From Clostridia bacterium (GTDB taxonomy: Bacteria > Bacillota > Clostridia > Oscillospirales > Acutalibacteraceae), in assembly GCA_017416285.1 (NCBI GenBank), contig JAFQCU010000003.1, positions 1 through 64,000 on the forward strand: a DNA stretch of 64,000 nucleotides. The letters are read 5' to 3'. The translations under genes and the position numbers were made by a program. Shown here in pieces: positions 1-7,610 of the stretch (the stretch's first letter is position 1; the number at the start of each line of letters is the position of its first letter). The notes below the pieces were generated by a model. The model was not told the origin of the DNA. It worked only from the letters and a program-made list of their open reading frames with translations, and did no database searches.

Positions 1-5
1 AACGC

Positions 6-45
6 TCAACCTTTGCTATGGCGAATTCGCCATAGCAAAGGTTGA
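6..45. repeat. 40-nt perfect palindrome
   Basis: The two 20-nt arms are exact reverse complements with no loop and meet at a GAATTC centre. It lies beyond the 3' end of the leftward SLOG operon, so as RNA it could act as a strong hairpin, but no T-run follows on either side. It may instead be a recombination site or a fold-back assembly artefact at a contig edge. No second copy was seen in the window. Confidence 0.75.
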
Positions 46-137
46 CATAGAAGAAAAACGAATTATTTCAAAAAAGATTTACCGTAGATAAAAAGTGTAA
101 ACAATCGTCCCGAACAAACTGTAAATAATCCGTACTT

Positions 138-157
138 GACAGGGGACGCCTGTCCCT
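138..157. repeat. small intergenic hairpin after SLOG gene
   Basis: The arms GACAGG and CCTGTC surround GGACG, with an alternative overlapping pairing of GGGAC with GTCCC. It lies about 25 nt past the stop codon of the leftward SLOG gene and resembles the short GC-rich intergenic repeats of clostridial genomes. It could help terminate the operon. Only one copy was noticed here. Confidence 0.4.
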
Positions 158-180
158 ACAAAATGTAATGAAATTATTAC

Positions 181-738
181 TTATAAATCAATTTTTGATT
201 GAATGTTATTAAATTCCTTAAAATATTCGGTGTTTACGTTTACAATATAACGCTTTTTCTTTTGGGCGTAATTGAGTGTATTTCGTGTACCGCCCTGCTT
301 TCCGTCATACCAGGTTACAACGTAATCACTGTTATCGACCATATATTTATTACGGTTTTGGTAGCACCCTGCGTGGTATTCCCGTGACAGCACAACAACC
401 TCATCGCAAGCTTTAATAACGCTTTCATAGCGTTTTTGCCAATCAGGTGAATAGGATTTTTTCTGCTCTTCAAATGGTACAACAGCAACCAGTTTAATGT
501 GTGGAAATTCTTTTTTTAATTCGAGCACAGCTTCTGCGGCGAGTATATCAAAGCCCAACGCCATACCCGTATAAAACACACCGCACTCGTCGTCAATCAA
601 CGCCGAAATCGTAGTACTTAAATTGCGTGACATTACCTGAAAATCAGGGTCATTTTCCTTTAGGCGAAACGGGAATTTCGACGGTCTATACCCCGAAAAA
701 CAACATTTTTTAAAATTATTATCAATCAAAACATTCAC
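181..738 (-). CDS. SLOG-superfamily (DUF1273/YpsA-like) protein
   Basis: A 185-residue cytosolic protein. The N-terminal CCFSGYRPSKFPF stretch matches the 'TGHRP' signature of DUF1273, and the following YTGMALGFDILAAEAVL segment is the glycine-rich nucleotide-binding turn of the Rossmann-like SLOG fold. Near the C-terminus GGTRNTLNYA resembles the second conserved ligand loop. SLOG proteins bind or process nucleotide-derived ligands, but the ligand of this family is unknown. It is the last gene of a leftward operon, 5 bp after nth. That neighbourhood gives no firm clue to its role, and B. subtilis YpsA is only a distant comparison. Confidence 0.8.
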   Translation of the reverse strand: MNVLIDNNFKKCCFSGYRPSKFPFRLKENDPDFQVMSRNLSTTISALIDDECGVFYTGMALGFDILAAEAVLELKKEFPHIKLVAVVPFEEQKKSYSPDWQKRYESVIKACDEVVVLSREYHAGCYQNRNKYMVDNSDYVVTWYDGKQGGTRNTLNYAQKKKRYIVNVNTEYFKEFNNIQSKIDL

Positions 739-743
739 CGAAA

Positions 744-1379
744 TTATTTTTTCTTAATTTTTTTAGGGCAAATATCCGCCAAAATGCAGTCACCACATTT
801 GGGATTACGTGCAACGCAAACATCCCTGCCAAAAAGCACACTGCGGTGGCAAAAATCGTTAGATTTATCGGGCGGCAAAAGCTTTCGCATTTCCTTTTCA
901 ACGATTAATGGATTTTCGCTATCAACCAGTCCCAAACGGTTACAAATACGAATAAAATGCGTATCGCATACAACGGCGGGCTTTTTGTAAATGTCGCCAA
1001 CCACCAAATTTGCAGTTTTGCGCCCAACACCCGAAAGTTTTGTAAGTTCTTCAATAGTATCCGGCACCTTACCGCCGAAATCACTTACAATTTGCTGACC
1101 GATTTTCACTAAATCTTTAGCCTTTGTTTTGTAAAGCCCACAGGTTTTAATAATCTGCTCTACCCTTTCGAGTTCAGCATTTGCCATTTTTTCGGGTGTG
1201 GGAAATTCTAAAAACAAGTCAGGCGTTACCATATTAACACGCTTATCGGTGCATTGCGCCGAAAGTCTTGTTGCTATAAGCAGCTGAAAGGCATCAGAAT
1301 ATTCTAACGAACAAATTGCGTCGGGATATAACCTTTCAAGACGATTTACTGCTTCAACAGTTCTTTCACTTTTACGCAT
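744..1379 (-). CDS. nth: endonuclease III (DNA glycosylase/AP lyase)
   Basis: Base-excision repair enzyme that removes oxidised pyrimidines and nicks the resulting abasic site. At 211 residues it has normal family length. The helix-hairpin-helix LSGVGRKTANLVVGD contains the catalytic Lys, and CDTHFIRICNRLGL contains the catalytic Asp. The C-terminus has the C-x6-C-x2-C-x5-C [4Fe-4S] motif (CVARNPKCGDCILADIC). Its ATG overlaps the end of the upstream PTS gene by 8 bp, so translation is probably coupled. The SLOG gene follows after 5 bp. Confidence 0.96.
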   Translation of the reverse strand: MRKSERTVEAVNRLERLYPDAICSLEYSDAFQLLIATRLSAQCTDKRVNMVTPDLFLEFPTPEKMANAELERVEQIIKTCGLYKTKAKDLVKIGQQIVSDFGGKVPDTIEELTKLSGVGRKTANLVVGDIYKKPAVVCDTHFIRICNRLGLVDSENPLIVEKEMRKLLPPDKSNDFCHRSVLFGRDVCVARNPKCGDCILADICPKKIKKK

Positions 1380-2421
1380 TAGCAGATACCAACTTTAAAT
1401 CACCCGATTTAATCCAGCCAAGCTTTCTCATAGCCTCGGCAATGGCAAGGCTTAAAGCTGCAGGCAAAACAAAGTGCATAAGCACAATTTCCAATAATGT
1501 TATAACCGGTGAAAAACCAGCAGAAACCATACTGTCATATGCCATAAACTGACCAACAAGACCTGCTGAGCCCATGCCCGAGCCAACAGGGTTACTTACC
1601 ATTTTAAGAAGTGCGGAAGAAACGGGACCTAAAATTGCACTTGAAATGATTGATGGAAGCCAAATTAAAGGATGGCGCACAATGTTAGGCATTTGTATCA
1701 TAGAAGTACCAATACCCTGTGCCACTAAACCGCCGAATTTATTCTCACGGTAGCTTATAACAGCAAAGCCAACCATATTACAGCAGCAACCAACGGTGGC
1801 AGCACCTGCCGCAAGGCCTGTAATACCCATTGAAATACCAACAGCCGCTGACGAAATTGGCAAAGTAAGCAAAATACCCATTACAACAGATACCAGAATA
1901 CCACCCAAAATCGGACTTTGTTCCACATTAACGTTTACAAGCTCGCCAACCCATTTCATAAAGGTTGAAATATATGGGCCAACAAAGTAACCCGCAGCCG
2001 AGCCTAATAAAATACAGCAAATAGGTGTGACAATTATATCCACCTTGGTTTTACCCGAAACAAAATAACCAATTTCAATAGCAATATAAGCCGCAATAAA
2101 CGCACCTAAAGGTTCACCGGGTGCGCCAATAGCAAATGCATCTTTAGCGATTGTTGGAAAAGCACCAACCATGCCGGCAACTGCTGCGGCAACGGTTGTT
2201 AAGGGTGAAGCTTTAAGCTTGCAGGCCACACCAACACCTATGCCCGCACCCGTTAAGGTTTTTGCAACGCTACCGATAGCATTAAGGTATGCACCAACCT
2301 GATTATCGCCTATAATACTGGCAATTTGACAAATTATCGTACCGATAATAAGGGTTGAAAACAAGCCGTAAGCCATGCCTGAAAGTCCGTCAATGAATAA
2401 TCGGTTAAGATATTTTTTCAT
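1372..2421 (-). CDS. PTS EIIC-like membrane permease (PTS_EIIC_2 type)
   Basis: A 349-residue polytopic membrane protein with about nine or ten hydrophobic segments, rich in Gly/Ala/Ile, with PTS_EIIC_2 features such as GAGIGVGVACKLKASPL and a PNIVRHPLIWLP stretch. These proteins are annotated as sugar-transporting EIIC subunits, but no EIIA or EIIB gene is nearby and the substrate is unknown. The frame is open upstream to 2598, but I place the start at the ATG at 2421. An AAAGGA box lies about 10 nt before it, and the upstream extension would overlap the divergent dehydrogenase gene. The gene leads into nth. Confidence 0.82.
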   Translation of the reverse strand: MKKYLNRLFIDGLSGMAYGLFSTLIIGTIICQIASIIGDNQVGAYLNAIGSVAKTLTGAGIGVGVACKLKASPLTTVAAAVAGMVGAFPTIAKDAFAIGAPGEPLGAFIAAYIAIEIGYFVSGKTKVDIIVTPICCILLGSAAGYFVGPYISTFMKWVGELVNVNVEQSPILGGILVSVVMGILLTLPISSAAVGISMGITGLAAGAATVGCCCNMVGFAVISYRENKFGGLVAQGIGTSMIQMPNIVRHPLIWLPSIISSAILGPVSSALLKMVSNPVGSGMGSAGLVGQFMAYDSMVSAGFSPVITLLEIVLMHFVLPAALSLAIAEAMRKLGWIKSGDLKLVSANA

Positions 2422-2457
2422 TTTTACCATTCCTTTTTTCGAAAATTCTTTAACCCA

Positions 2458-2485
2458 ATTATACAACTTTTTAAAAATTTTACAA
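2458..2485 (-). promoter_or_regulatory. promoter of PTS-nth-SLOG operon
   Basis: On the minus strand, TTGTAA (2485-2480) and TATAAT (2463-2458) are separated by 16 nt, about 35 bp upstream of the chosen PTS start. This supports excluding the longer reading frame. Confidence 0.6.
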
Positions 2486-2544
2486 TAGTGTATATATACA
2501 AAAATATTGAAAAAAATATCTAATATTAATTTTGAGGTGATTTT

Positions 2545-3525
2545 TTGAAAACAATAGCCTTTTTTGATACCAAAAGCTACGACCGAGAAAGCTTTCAAAA
2601 ATATGATGGCGAAGAGTTGAGCTTTCGTTTTTTTGAAAACAAATTAAACGAGGATACCGTAAGTATGGCAGCTTGCTGTGATGCAGTTTGTGTATTTGTT
2701 AATGATAATATAAGCCGCCGTGTTATAGAAAAGCTTGAAAATTACGGTGTAAAAATTATTGCACTAAGGTGTGCAGGTTACAATAATGTAGACATTAAAT
2801 TTGCCCGCAACCGTATTAAGGTTGTGCGTGTGCCCGCCTATTCACCATATGCCGTTGCCGAGCACGCAATGGGTATGATTTTAATGCTAAACCGAAAACT
2901 TCACCGTGCATATATACGCACACGTGACCATAACTTTTCACTTGATTCTTTAACAGGCTTTGATTTGAATGGAAAAACCGTTGGCATTATCGGTACGGGT
3001 AAAATCGGTCAAGTCTTTGCAGAAATTTGTAAAGGCTTTGGGATGAATATAATCGGTTATGACCCATATGAAAACAAAGAATTTTGCGGCAAATACGAAA
3101 GCCTTGAAAATTTACTTTCACAGTCGGATATTATATCGCTTCACTGCCCCCTAACCCAAGAAAACAAATATTTAATTAACGATGAAACCATAACCAAAAT
3201 GAAAAAGGGTGCGTATATTATAAACACCTCACGTGGAAAATTGGTCGATACCCAAGCACTGATTGCAGGACTTAAAAACGGACAAATCGGCGGGGCGGGG
3301 CTTGACGTTTACGAAGAAGAAACCGACCTGTTTTTTGAGGATTTTTCTGATGAGATTATCCACGATGACACTTTAAGCAGTTTGATTTCTATGCCGAACG
3401 TTATTGTGACATCGCACCAAGCGTTTTTAACTAAAGAGGCCTTATCTGCCATTGCACAAACCACCGTTAAAAATCTTACTGATTTTTTCAAAACAGGTAA
3501 AAGTAATAATGAAATTGTTATTTAA
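2545..3525 (+). CDS. ldhA: D-2-hydroxyacid dehydrogenase (D-lactate dehydrogenase family)
   Basis: NAD-dependent dehydrogenase of 326 residues, probably reducing pyruvate to D-lactate to reoxidise NADH. The substrate domain includes RCAGYNNVD. The Rossmann domain begins VGIIGTGKIGQVFA (about residue 148), followed by the INTSRGKLVDTQAL and GLDVYEEE motifs and the catalytic HQAF histidine near the C-terminus. The start is TTG at 2545, supported by GAGGTGA at 2534-2540. It is transcribed away from the PTS operon. The 2-hydroxyacid family assignment is firm; D-lactate is the likeliest substrate, but other 2-hydroxyacids are possible. Confidence 0.88.
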   Translation: MKTIAFFDTKSYDRESFQKYDGEELSFRFFENKLNEDTVSMAACCDAVCVFVNDNISRRVIEKLENYGVKIIALRCAGYNNVDIKFARNRIKVVRVPAYSPYAVAEHAMGMILMLNRKLHRAYIRTRDHNFSLDSLTGFDLNGKTVGIIGTGKIGQVFAEICKGFGMNIIGYDPYENKEFCGKYESLENLLSQSDIISLHCPLTQENKYLINDETITKMKKGAYIINTSRGKLVDTQALIAGLKNGQIGGAGLDVYEEETDLFFEDFSDEIIHDDTLSSLISMPNVIVTSHQAFLTKEALSAIAQTTVKNLTDFFKTGKSNNEIVI

Positions 3526-3526
3526 C

Positions 3527-3555
3527 TTGCTTTTGAATTTTTCAAGTGGTATAAT
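3527..3555 (+). promoter_or_regulatory. promoter of histidine phosphatase-ruvX
   Basis: TTGCTT (3527-3532), 17 nt, TATAAT (3550-3555). It sits directly after the dehydrogenase stop codon. The predicted transcript starts near 3562, which gives a very short leader and argues against a start codon at GTG 3564. Confidence 0.65.
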
Positions 3556-3572
3556 ACTTTGCGGTGATTAAT

Positions 3573-4244
3573 TTGACAAAAATATACTTTGTTCGCCACT
3601 GTGAAGCAACCGGTAACCTTAACCGCACCTTTCAAGGCAGCACCAATACCGATATTACCGACCTTGGCGAAAAGCAATTATTAAAGCTTAGCGAACGCTT
3701 TGCTGATATACCGCTAGATAAAATTTATACAAGTCCACTAAAGCGTGCCCAAAAAACCGCACTTGCTATCAAGGGTGACCGTGATATTATAATCGAGGAT
3801 TTTGATGGTCTTATTGAGCTTGACGGTGGTATTATTGAAGGCACACCGATTGAAATTTCATTTAAAAAGCACCCCGATTTAAAGGATGCTTGGTTCAATC
3901 ACCCTCACGACTTTGCACCGCAAGGCGGTGAAGCTATGAAGGATGCTTATAAAAGAATTGAAAAAGCGTTTTTCGACCTTGCTGAAAAGCACCGTGGCGA
4001 GACTATTGCCTGCGCTTCACACGGTGGTATTATACGTTGCCTTGAGTGTCGCATTTTATACAACGATATAACACGGCTTAAAGATGTTACACTGTTTGAC
4101 AACACATCAATTTGCCTTTTTGAAATTGATGAAAATAATGAAGTAAAAATTAAGTTTTCGAATGATTCTTCCCACCTGACCCCCGACCTTATTAGACAAA
4201 CCTCACGTCCTTCAAAATTTCTACAAGCGGAGGGCGAAAGATGA
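3573..4244 (+). CDS. histidine phosphatase / phosphoglycerate mutase family protein
   Basis: A 223-residue phosphatase of the histidine phosphatase superfamily. The catalytic motif is VRHCEATGN near the N-terminus (the usual RHGE carries Cys instead of Gly), and the second histidine is in ASHGGIIRC. Between them are TSPLKRAQKTA and a long insertion. I prefer TTG 3573, preceded by CGGTGA, over GTG 3564; the product then starts MTKIYFVRH. The substrate is unknown (small phosphate esters such as cobalamin or sugar phosphates in relatives). Its last codons overlap ruvX (ATGA), so the two are co-translated. Confidence 0.85.
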   Translation: MTKIYFVRHCEATGNLNRTFQGSTNTDITDLGEKQLLKLSERFADIPLDKIYTSPLKRAQKTALAIKGDRDIIIEDFDGLIELDGGIIEGTPIEISFKKHPDLKDAWFNHPHDFAPQGGEAMKDAYKRIEKAFFDLAEKHRGETIACASHGGIIRCLECRILYNDITRLKDVTLFDNTSICLFEIDENNEVKIKFSNDSSHLTPDLIRQTSRPSKFLQAEGER

Positions 4245-4660
4245 TTATAATGTCAGTTGATTTGGGTAAAGCCCGCACAGGTATTGCCGTTTCGGACAAG
4301 GGCGAAGGCTTTGCTTTTCCAAAAACAGTTATTAACGAATATAACACCGAAAAGCTGGTGCAAAAAATTGCCGACTGGGCAAAAGAGCTTTGCGCTGAGG
4401 AAATTGTTGTTGGGCTTCCTAAAAATATGGACGGCTCACTAGGAGGGCGTGCAGAGGAATGCAGTGAAATTGCAGAAAAAATAAAAATTGCCACTTCCCT
4501 TCCCGTTGTTTTATGGGATGAACGCTGCACAACAGTTTCGGCGCATACCGCACTTAATTTTACCGATACACGTGGCAAAAAGCGCAAAAACGTTGTCGAT
4601 GCCGTTGCGGCAGTAATTATTTTAGAAGATTATTTAACATTTAAAAAGAATAAGAAATAA
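4241..4660 (+). CDS. ruvX: Holliday junction resolvase-like YqgF/RuvX
   Basis: A 139-residue RNase H-fold protein of the YqgF/RuvX family, implicated in pre-16S rRNA 5' processing and possibly junction resolution. Visible motifs are VDLGKARTGIAVSD at the N-terminus (catalytic Asp), EIVVGLPKNMDGS, LWDERCTTVSA and DAVAAVIILEDYL with the last acidic residues. It starts ATG 4241, overlapping the phosphatase stop by 4 bp with GGAGGG just upstream; a second ATG at 4250 is also possible. A strong hairpin terminator follows. Confidence 0.93.
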   Translation: MIIMSVDLGKARTGIAVSDKGEGFAFPKTVINEYNTEKLVQKIADWAKELCAEEIVVGLPKNMDGSLGGRAEECSEIAEKIKIATSLPVVLWDERCTTVSAHTALNFTDTRGKKRKNVVDAVAAVIILEDYLTFKKNKK

Positions 4661-4663
4661 TTT

Positions 4664-4697
4664 AAACACGGTAGTCATTCTACCGTGTTTTTTGTTG
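4664..4697 (+). terminator. rho-independent terminator after ruvX
   Basis: AAACACGGTA and TACCGTGTTT form a 10-bp stem with a 7-nt loop followed by a T-run, four bases past the ruvX stop. Confidence 0.9.
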
Positions 4698-4733
4698 TTC
4701 GAATTATAGTTTATCAGGACAAACCAATTTATA

Positions 4734-4770
4734 TCCGTCGGCGAAGCCGACACCTTACCTCTTCACTATT
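4734..4770. repeat. dispersed intergenic repeat, copy 1
   Basis: A 37-nt segment identical except for one base to 43515-43551. It contains the hairpin GTCGGC-GAA-GCCGAC followed by a CTCTTCACTATT tract. It lies between the ruvX terminator and the next promoter. No ORF is present, so it looks like a MITE/REP-type noncoding element. Confidence 0.8.
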
Positions 4771-4822
4771 ACCTCTTACCTATTACCTTGCGCAAACGAT
4801 AAACCCCAATTTAAAAAATCCC

Positions 4823-4858
4823 TTGACATTTTTGCAAAATTGTATTACTATAATAGTA
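4823..4858 (+). promoter_or_regulatory. promoter and palindromic operator of GntR-ABC operon
   Basis: TTGACA (4823-4828) and TACTAT (4846-4851) are 17 nt apart. The -10 is the left arm of the perfect inverted repeat TACTAT-A-ATAGTA (4846-4858), and a further GTAC-AGTAGTAC repetition follows to about 4867. The position suggests autorepression by the GntR protein encoded immediately downstream. Confidence 0.7.
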
Positions 4859-4884
4859 CAGTAGTACACTTTCGAGGTGATAAG

Positions 4885-5244
4885 ATGGAATTTAAAATTG
4901 ACAAGTCTTTACCGATTTGTCCCCAAATTTGCGACCAGATTTCTGCTTGTATAGCTACCGGCGAATTTCCGCCTGACAGCAAGCTTTTATCTGTGCGTGA
5001 AGTGGCGGTTAAAGCCGGTGTCAACCCCAATACAGTGCAAAAATCGTTTGAACAGCTTGAAGCACAGGGTCTGATTTATTCAATACGTGGTTCGGGTTGG
5101 TTTGTTGGGAATAACGCTTACCGTGCACAAAAACAGGTTGATTCCCTTGCAAAAACAAAAACAATGGCCTACTTCGCATCAATGGCACAGCTTGGCTTTA
5201 GCGAGGATGAGGTTATAAACTATATTAAGGAGTGGAACAAATGA
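4885..5244 (+). CDS. GntR-family (YtrA subfamily) transcriptional regulator
   Basis: A 119-residue regulator with an N-terminal winged helix (LPICPQICDQISACIATGEF, then LLSVREVAVKAGVNPNTVQKSFEQLEAQGLIYSIRGSGWFV) and only a short C-terminal dimerisation tail, the YtrA layout. YtrA-type regulators usually repress the ABC transporter operon they head. The start is ATG 4885 with GAGGTGA five bases upstream; the longer open frame from 4840 crosses the promoter. Its stop overlaps the ABC ATPase start (ATGA). Confidence 0.92.
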   Translation: MEFKIDKSLPICPQICDQISACIATGEFPPDSKLLSVREVAVKAGVNPNTVQKSFEQLEAQGLIYSIRGSGWFVGNNAYRAQKQVDSLAKTKTMAYFASMAQLGFSEDEVINYIKEWNK

Positions 5245-5939
5245 GTGAATTATTACATTGTCAGGACCTAACCAAAAAGTATGGCAGTCTTACTGCGCTT
5301 GACAATTTGAATTTGACCGTTCATAGTGGTAAGATTATTGGTTTGCTTGGTCCGAATGGTTCGGGTAAAACCACATTTATAAAGCTTGTAAACGGTCTTT
5401 TAACACCCACTTGGGGTTCAATTTGGATTGACAACAAAACCCCCGGTGTTGATAGTAAAAAAGTTGTTTCTTATCTGCCCGATAATAATTTTTTAAATTC
5501 TTGGATGACGGTTTCACAGCTTGTCGAGTTATTTTGCGATTTTTATGATGATTTTCGCAAGGATTTGGCTTTTGAAATGTTCCAAAAGCTTGATATCGAG
5601 CCTGACCGCAAATTAAAAACCCTTTCAAAGGGTAATAAAGAAAAGGTTTGTCTTATACTTATAATGAGCCGTAACGCCAAATTGTACGTACTTGACGAGC
5701 CGATTGCAGCGGTTGACCCTGCTGCCCGTGATTATGTTATTTCAACCATAATAAACAACTATAATCCCGACGCTTCGGTAATTATATCCACCCACCTTAT
5801 TGCCGATATTGAGCCGATTTTAGATGAAGCAATCTTTATAAATAAGGGTAAGGTTGTGCTTCACAAATCAGTTGACGATATACGTGAGGAATACGGCAAA
5901 AGTGTTGACGAGCTTTTCAGGGAGGAATTCAAATGGTAA
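5241..5939 (+). CDS. ABC transporter ATP-binding protein
   Basis: A 232-residue ATPase subunit. It has Walker A GPNGSGKT, the signature LSKGNKEK (a degenerate LSGGQ, as often in YtrB/EcfA-like exporters), Walker B LYVLDEPIAAVDP and the switch STHL. I choose ATG 5241, which overlaps the GntR stop and has AAGGAG ten bases upstream, over GTG 5232. With the following six-helix permease it forms a probable exporter or sensor pump. In related YtrA operons these respond to cell-wall-active peptides, but that role here is inference. Confidence 0.93.
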   Translation: MSELLHCQDLTKKYGSLTALDNLNLTVHSGKIIGLLGPNGSGKTTFIKLVNGLLTPTWGSIWIDNKTPGVDSKKVVSYLPDNNFLNSWMTVSQLVELFCDFYDDFRKDLAFEMFQKLDIEPDRKLKTLSKGNKEKVCLILIMSRNAKLYVLDEPIAAVDPAARDYVISTIINNYNPDASVIISTHLIADIEPILDEAIFINKGKVVLHKSVDDIREEYGKSVDELFREEFKW

Positions 5940-6754
5940 AAAAACTATTAAAATATGAAGCCAAATATTACGCACGCACACTTATAATAATTGAAGCCGT
6001 GATTTTTGCTTTGGCAATATTTACACGCTTTCTACTTTTCTTTGAATTTGATTCAATTATTTATTACATATTACAGGGCTCATCCTATGCTATGTTTGGC
6101 TTAGCGGCATACGCTGCTTTGATTGTAACCTTTATTCTTTGCATTGTCAGGTTTTATAAAAACCTTTTTTCGAACGAGGGTTATTTAAGCTTTACCCTGC
6201 CGGTAAGCACCAGCCAACATTTATTTGCCAAACTGTTTTCGGCAGTTGTTTACAGCGTTGTTGTGTTTATTTCAGTAATTGCAGCATTTCTTATTACCAT
6301 TTCAGGCGATATTTTAAATGCCGTTACCGATGCCGGCATTTATCTTTTGAAGAACCTTATTGCTGAACTTCCTAAAGGTGGCACAGTGCATTTGGTCTTA
6401 TATGTAATTGAATTTATTATAATTATGCTGCTTTCGGCTATTTCAAGTTTTCTTTTATACTACTGCTTTATCGCCATTGGTCAAACCGCAAAGAAAAACC
6501 GTATTTTGCTTTCTGTCGGCTGTTATTTTATATATTCAGCAGCAATTCAAATATTTAGCACCATTTTCTCAATCGTTATGACTATTGCCGAGCCATATAT
6601 TCCCTACGCCGCTATCGAACGTTTTGTTGATGCGCATCCCTTTGCGTTTTTCCACATAATTTTTGTTGCTTTAATTGTCTGGTCGATAATAATTATTGCA
6701 ATTTGCTATTTAATCGTTCACCGCATTATAAGCCGCAAGCTTAACCTTGAATAG
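5933..6754 (+). CDS. ABC transporter permease, six-helix membrane protein
   Basis: A 273-residue membrane protein with about six hydrophobic segments, an N-terminal cytoplasmic KKLLKYEAKYYAR motif typical of ABC-2-like permeases, and a basic C-terminus. A GEYLSFTLPVS-like element (EGYLSFTLPVSTSQH) resembles bacteriocin or lantibiotic exporter permeases. It overlaps the ATPase gene by 7 bp with GGGAGG upstream, so it is the membrane partner of that ATPase. The substrate cannot be read from sequence. Confidence 0.85.
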   Translation: MVKKLLKYEAKYYARTLIIIEAVIFALAIFTRFLLFFEFDSIIYYILQGSSYAMFGLAAYAALIVTFILCIVRFYKNLFSNEGYLSFTLPVSTSQHLFAKLFSAVVYSVVVFISVIAAFLITISGDILNAVTDAGIYLLKNLIAELPKGGTVHLVLYVIEFIIIMLLSAISSFLLYYCFIAIGQTAKKNRILLSVGCYFIYSAAIQIFSTIFSIVMTIAEPYIPYAAIERFVDAHPFAFFHIIFVALIVWSIIIIAICYLIVHRIISRKLNLE

Positions 6755-6765
6755 GAGGAATTGTA

Positions 6766-7539
6766 ATGAAACATATTAAAAAATTATTGTGTTTAGCCTT
6801 AACTGTTTTACTTTGCATTTCTCTTATAGGATGTAACGCTATTGATGAAATGCGTGAAGCACAAATACACTTTAATGATAATGGCAACCTTGAATATGAT
6901 GGCAAGGAATACAAGCAGTTGCCCCCTTGTGATGCCTTTTCTCCCAATATTTCTTACAATAAAACTCTTTACATCACTGAAAAGGATTTACCTGTTTTAC
7001 TATCTGAACAATTTGGCGGTCGTGCATCTCTTACCGAGGACGAGCTTTACATCAATGCGCATACCTACTCCTCATCCGACGGTACAACAGCATTTTTCGC
7101 AAGAACCGATATTTATGACAGCATTGCCTCACGCATTGAAGCAGGAAATTATTTTGAAGGCTTTTTCTTCTATTATAACTACTGGGTTGAAAATGATAAA
7201 ATCGGCTATTATAACCAAAAGGAAAAGATAATTTCAGAAGAAGCTGAAAAAGCAGTAAGAGAGGTTATTACAACCACCGCCCCTGATGAAAGTATTGATA
7301 TTGACCTTTTAAGTCAATTCGCTGTAACCGACCTTTATGCTTGCAGTAATGACCTTTTATTCGATGAATATTCGGCAACGATTTATAAAACCGAAAAATT
7401 CATTTACATTACCGCCTTTACCGGCCTTAACAAAGAGCTTGTCTTTAAGGTTGGTGAAAAGCATTACGATGCAATTATGGAAATTATAGATAGTTATAAT
7501 TCACTTGATGCAATAAATAATCCGCACTTTAAAGACTAA
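6766..7539 (+). CDS. predicted lipoprotein of unknown function
   Basis: A 257-residue secreted lipoprotein with signal peptide MKHIKKLLCLALTVLLCISL and lipobox LIGC, so the mature protein starts at Cys23 and is anchored outside the membrane. The rest is acidic and aromatic-rich without a motif I recognise. It starts 11 bp after the permease with AGGAGG, so it belongs to the GntR-ABC operon and may be an accessory or immunity-type protein. Function unknown. Confidence 0.8.
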   Translation: MKHIKKLLCLALTVLLCISLIGCNAIDEMREAQIHFNDNGNLEYDGKEYKQLPPCDAFSPNISYNKTLYITEKDLPVLLSEQFGGRASLTEDELYINAHTYSSSDGTTAFFARTDIYDSIASRIEAGNYFEGFFFYYNYWVENDKIGYYNQKEKIISEEAEKAVREVITTTAPDESIDIDLLSQFAVTDLYACSNDLLFDEYSATIYKTEKFIYITAFTGLNKELVFKVGEKHYDAIMEIIDSYNSLDAINNPHFKD

Positions 7540-7552
7540 TTGTAAATTTATG

Positions 7553-7581
7553 TTGTAGAATTTCGTAAATTGTTATATAAT
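7553..7581 (+). promoter_or_regulatory. promoter of DUF368 gene
   Basis: TTGTAG (7553-7558), 17 nt, TATAAT (7576-7581), with GAGGTAA following before ATG 7611. Confidence 0.65.
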
Positions 7582-7610
7582 ATAAAAGATTTCAATTTAT
7601 GAGGTAAATT

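Noticed and set aside
2422..2598. N-terminal extension of the PTS gene.
   Set aside because: It contains the gene's own promoter, overlaps the divergent dehydrogenase start and adds residues unlike the family.
4849..4854. TATAAT at 4849 as the -10 of the GntR operon.
   Set aside because: It is 20 nt from TTGACA; TACTAT at 4846 gives 17 nt. Both overlap the same palindrome, so the regulatory conclusion is unchanged.
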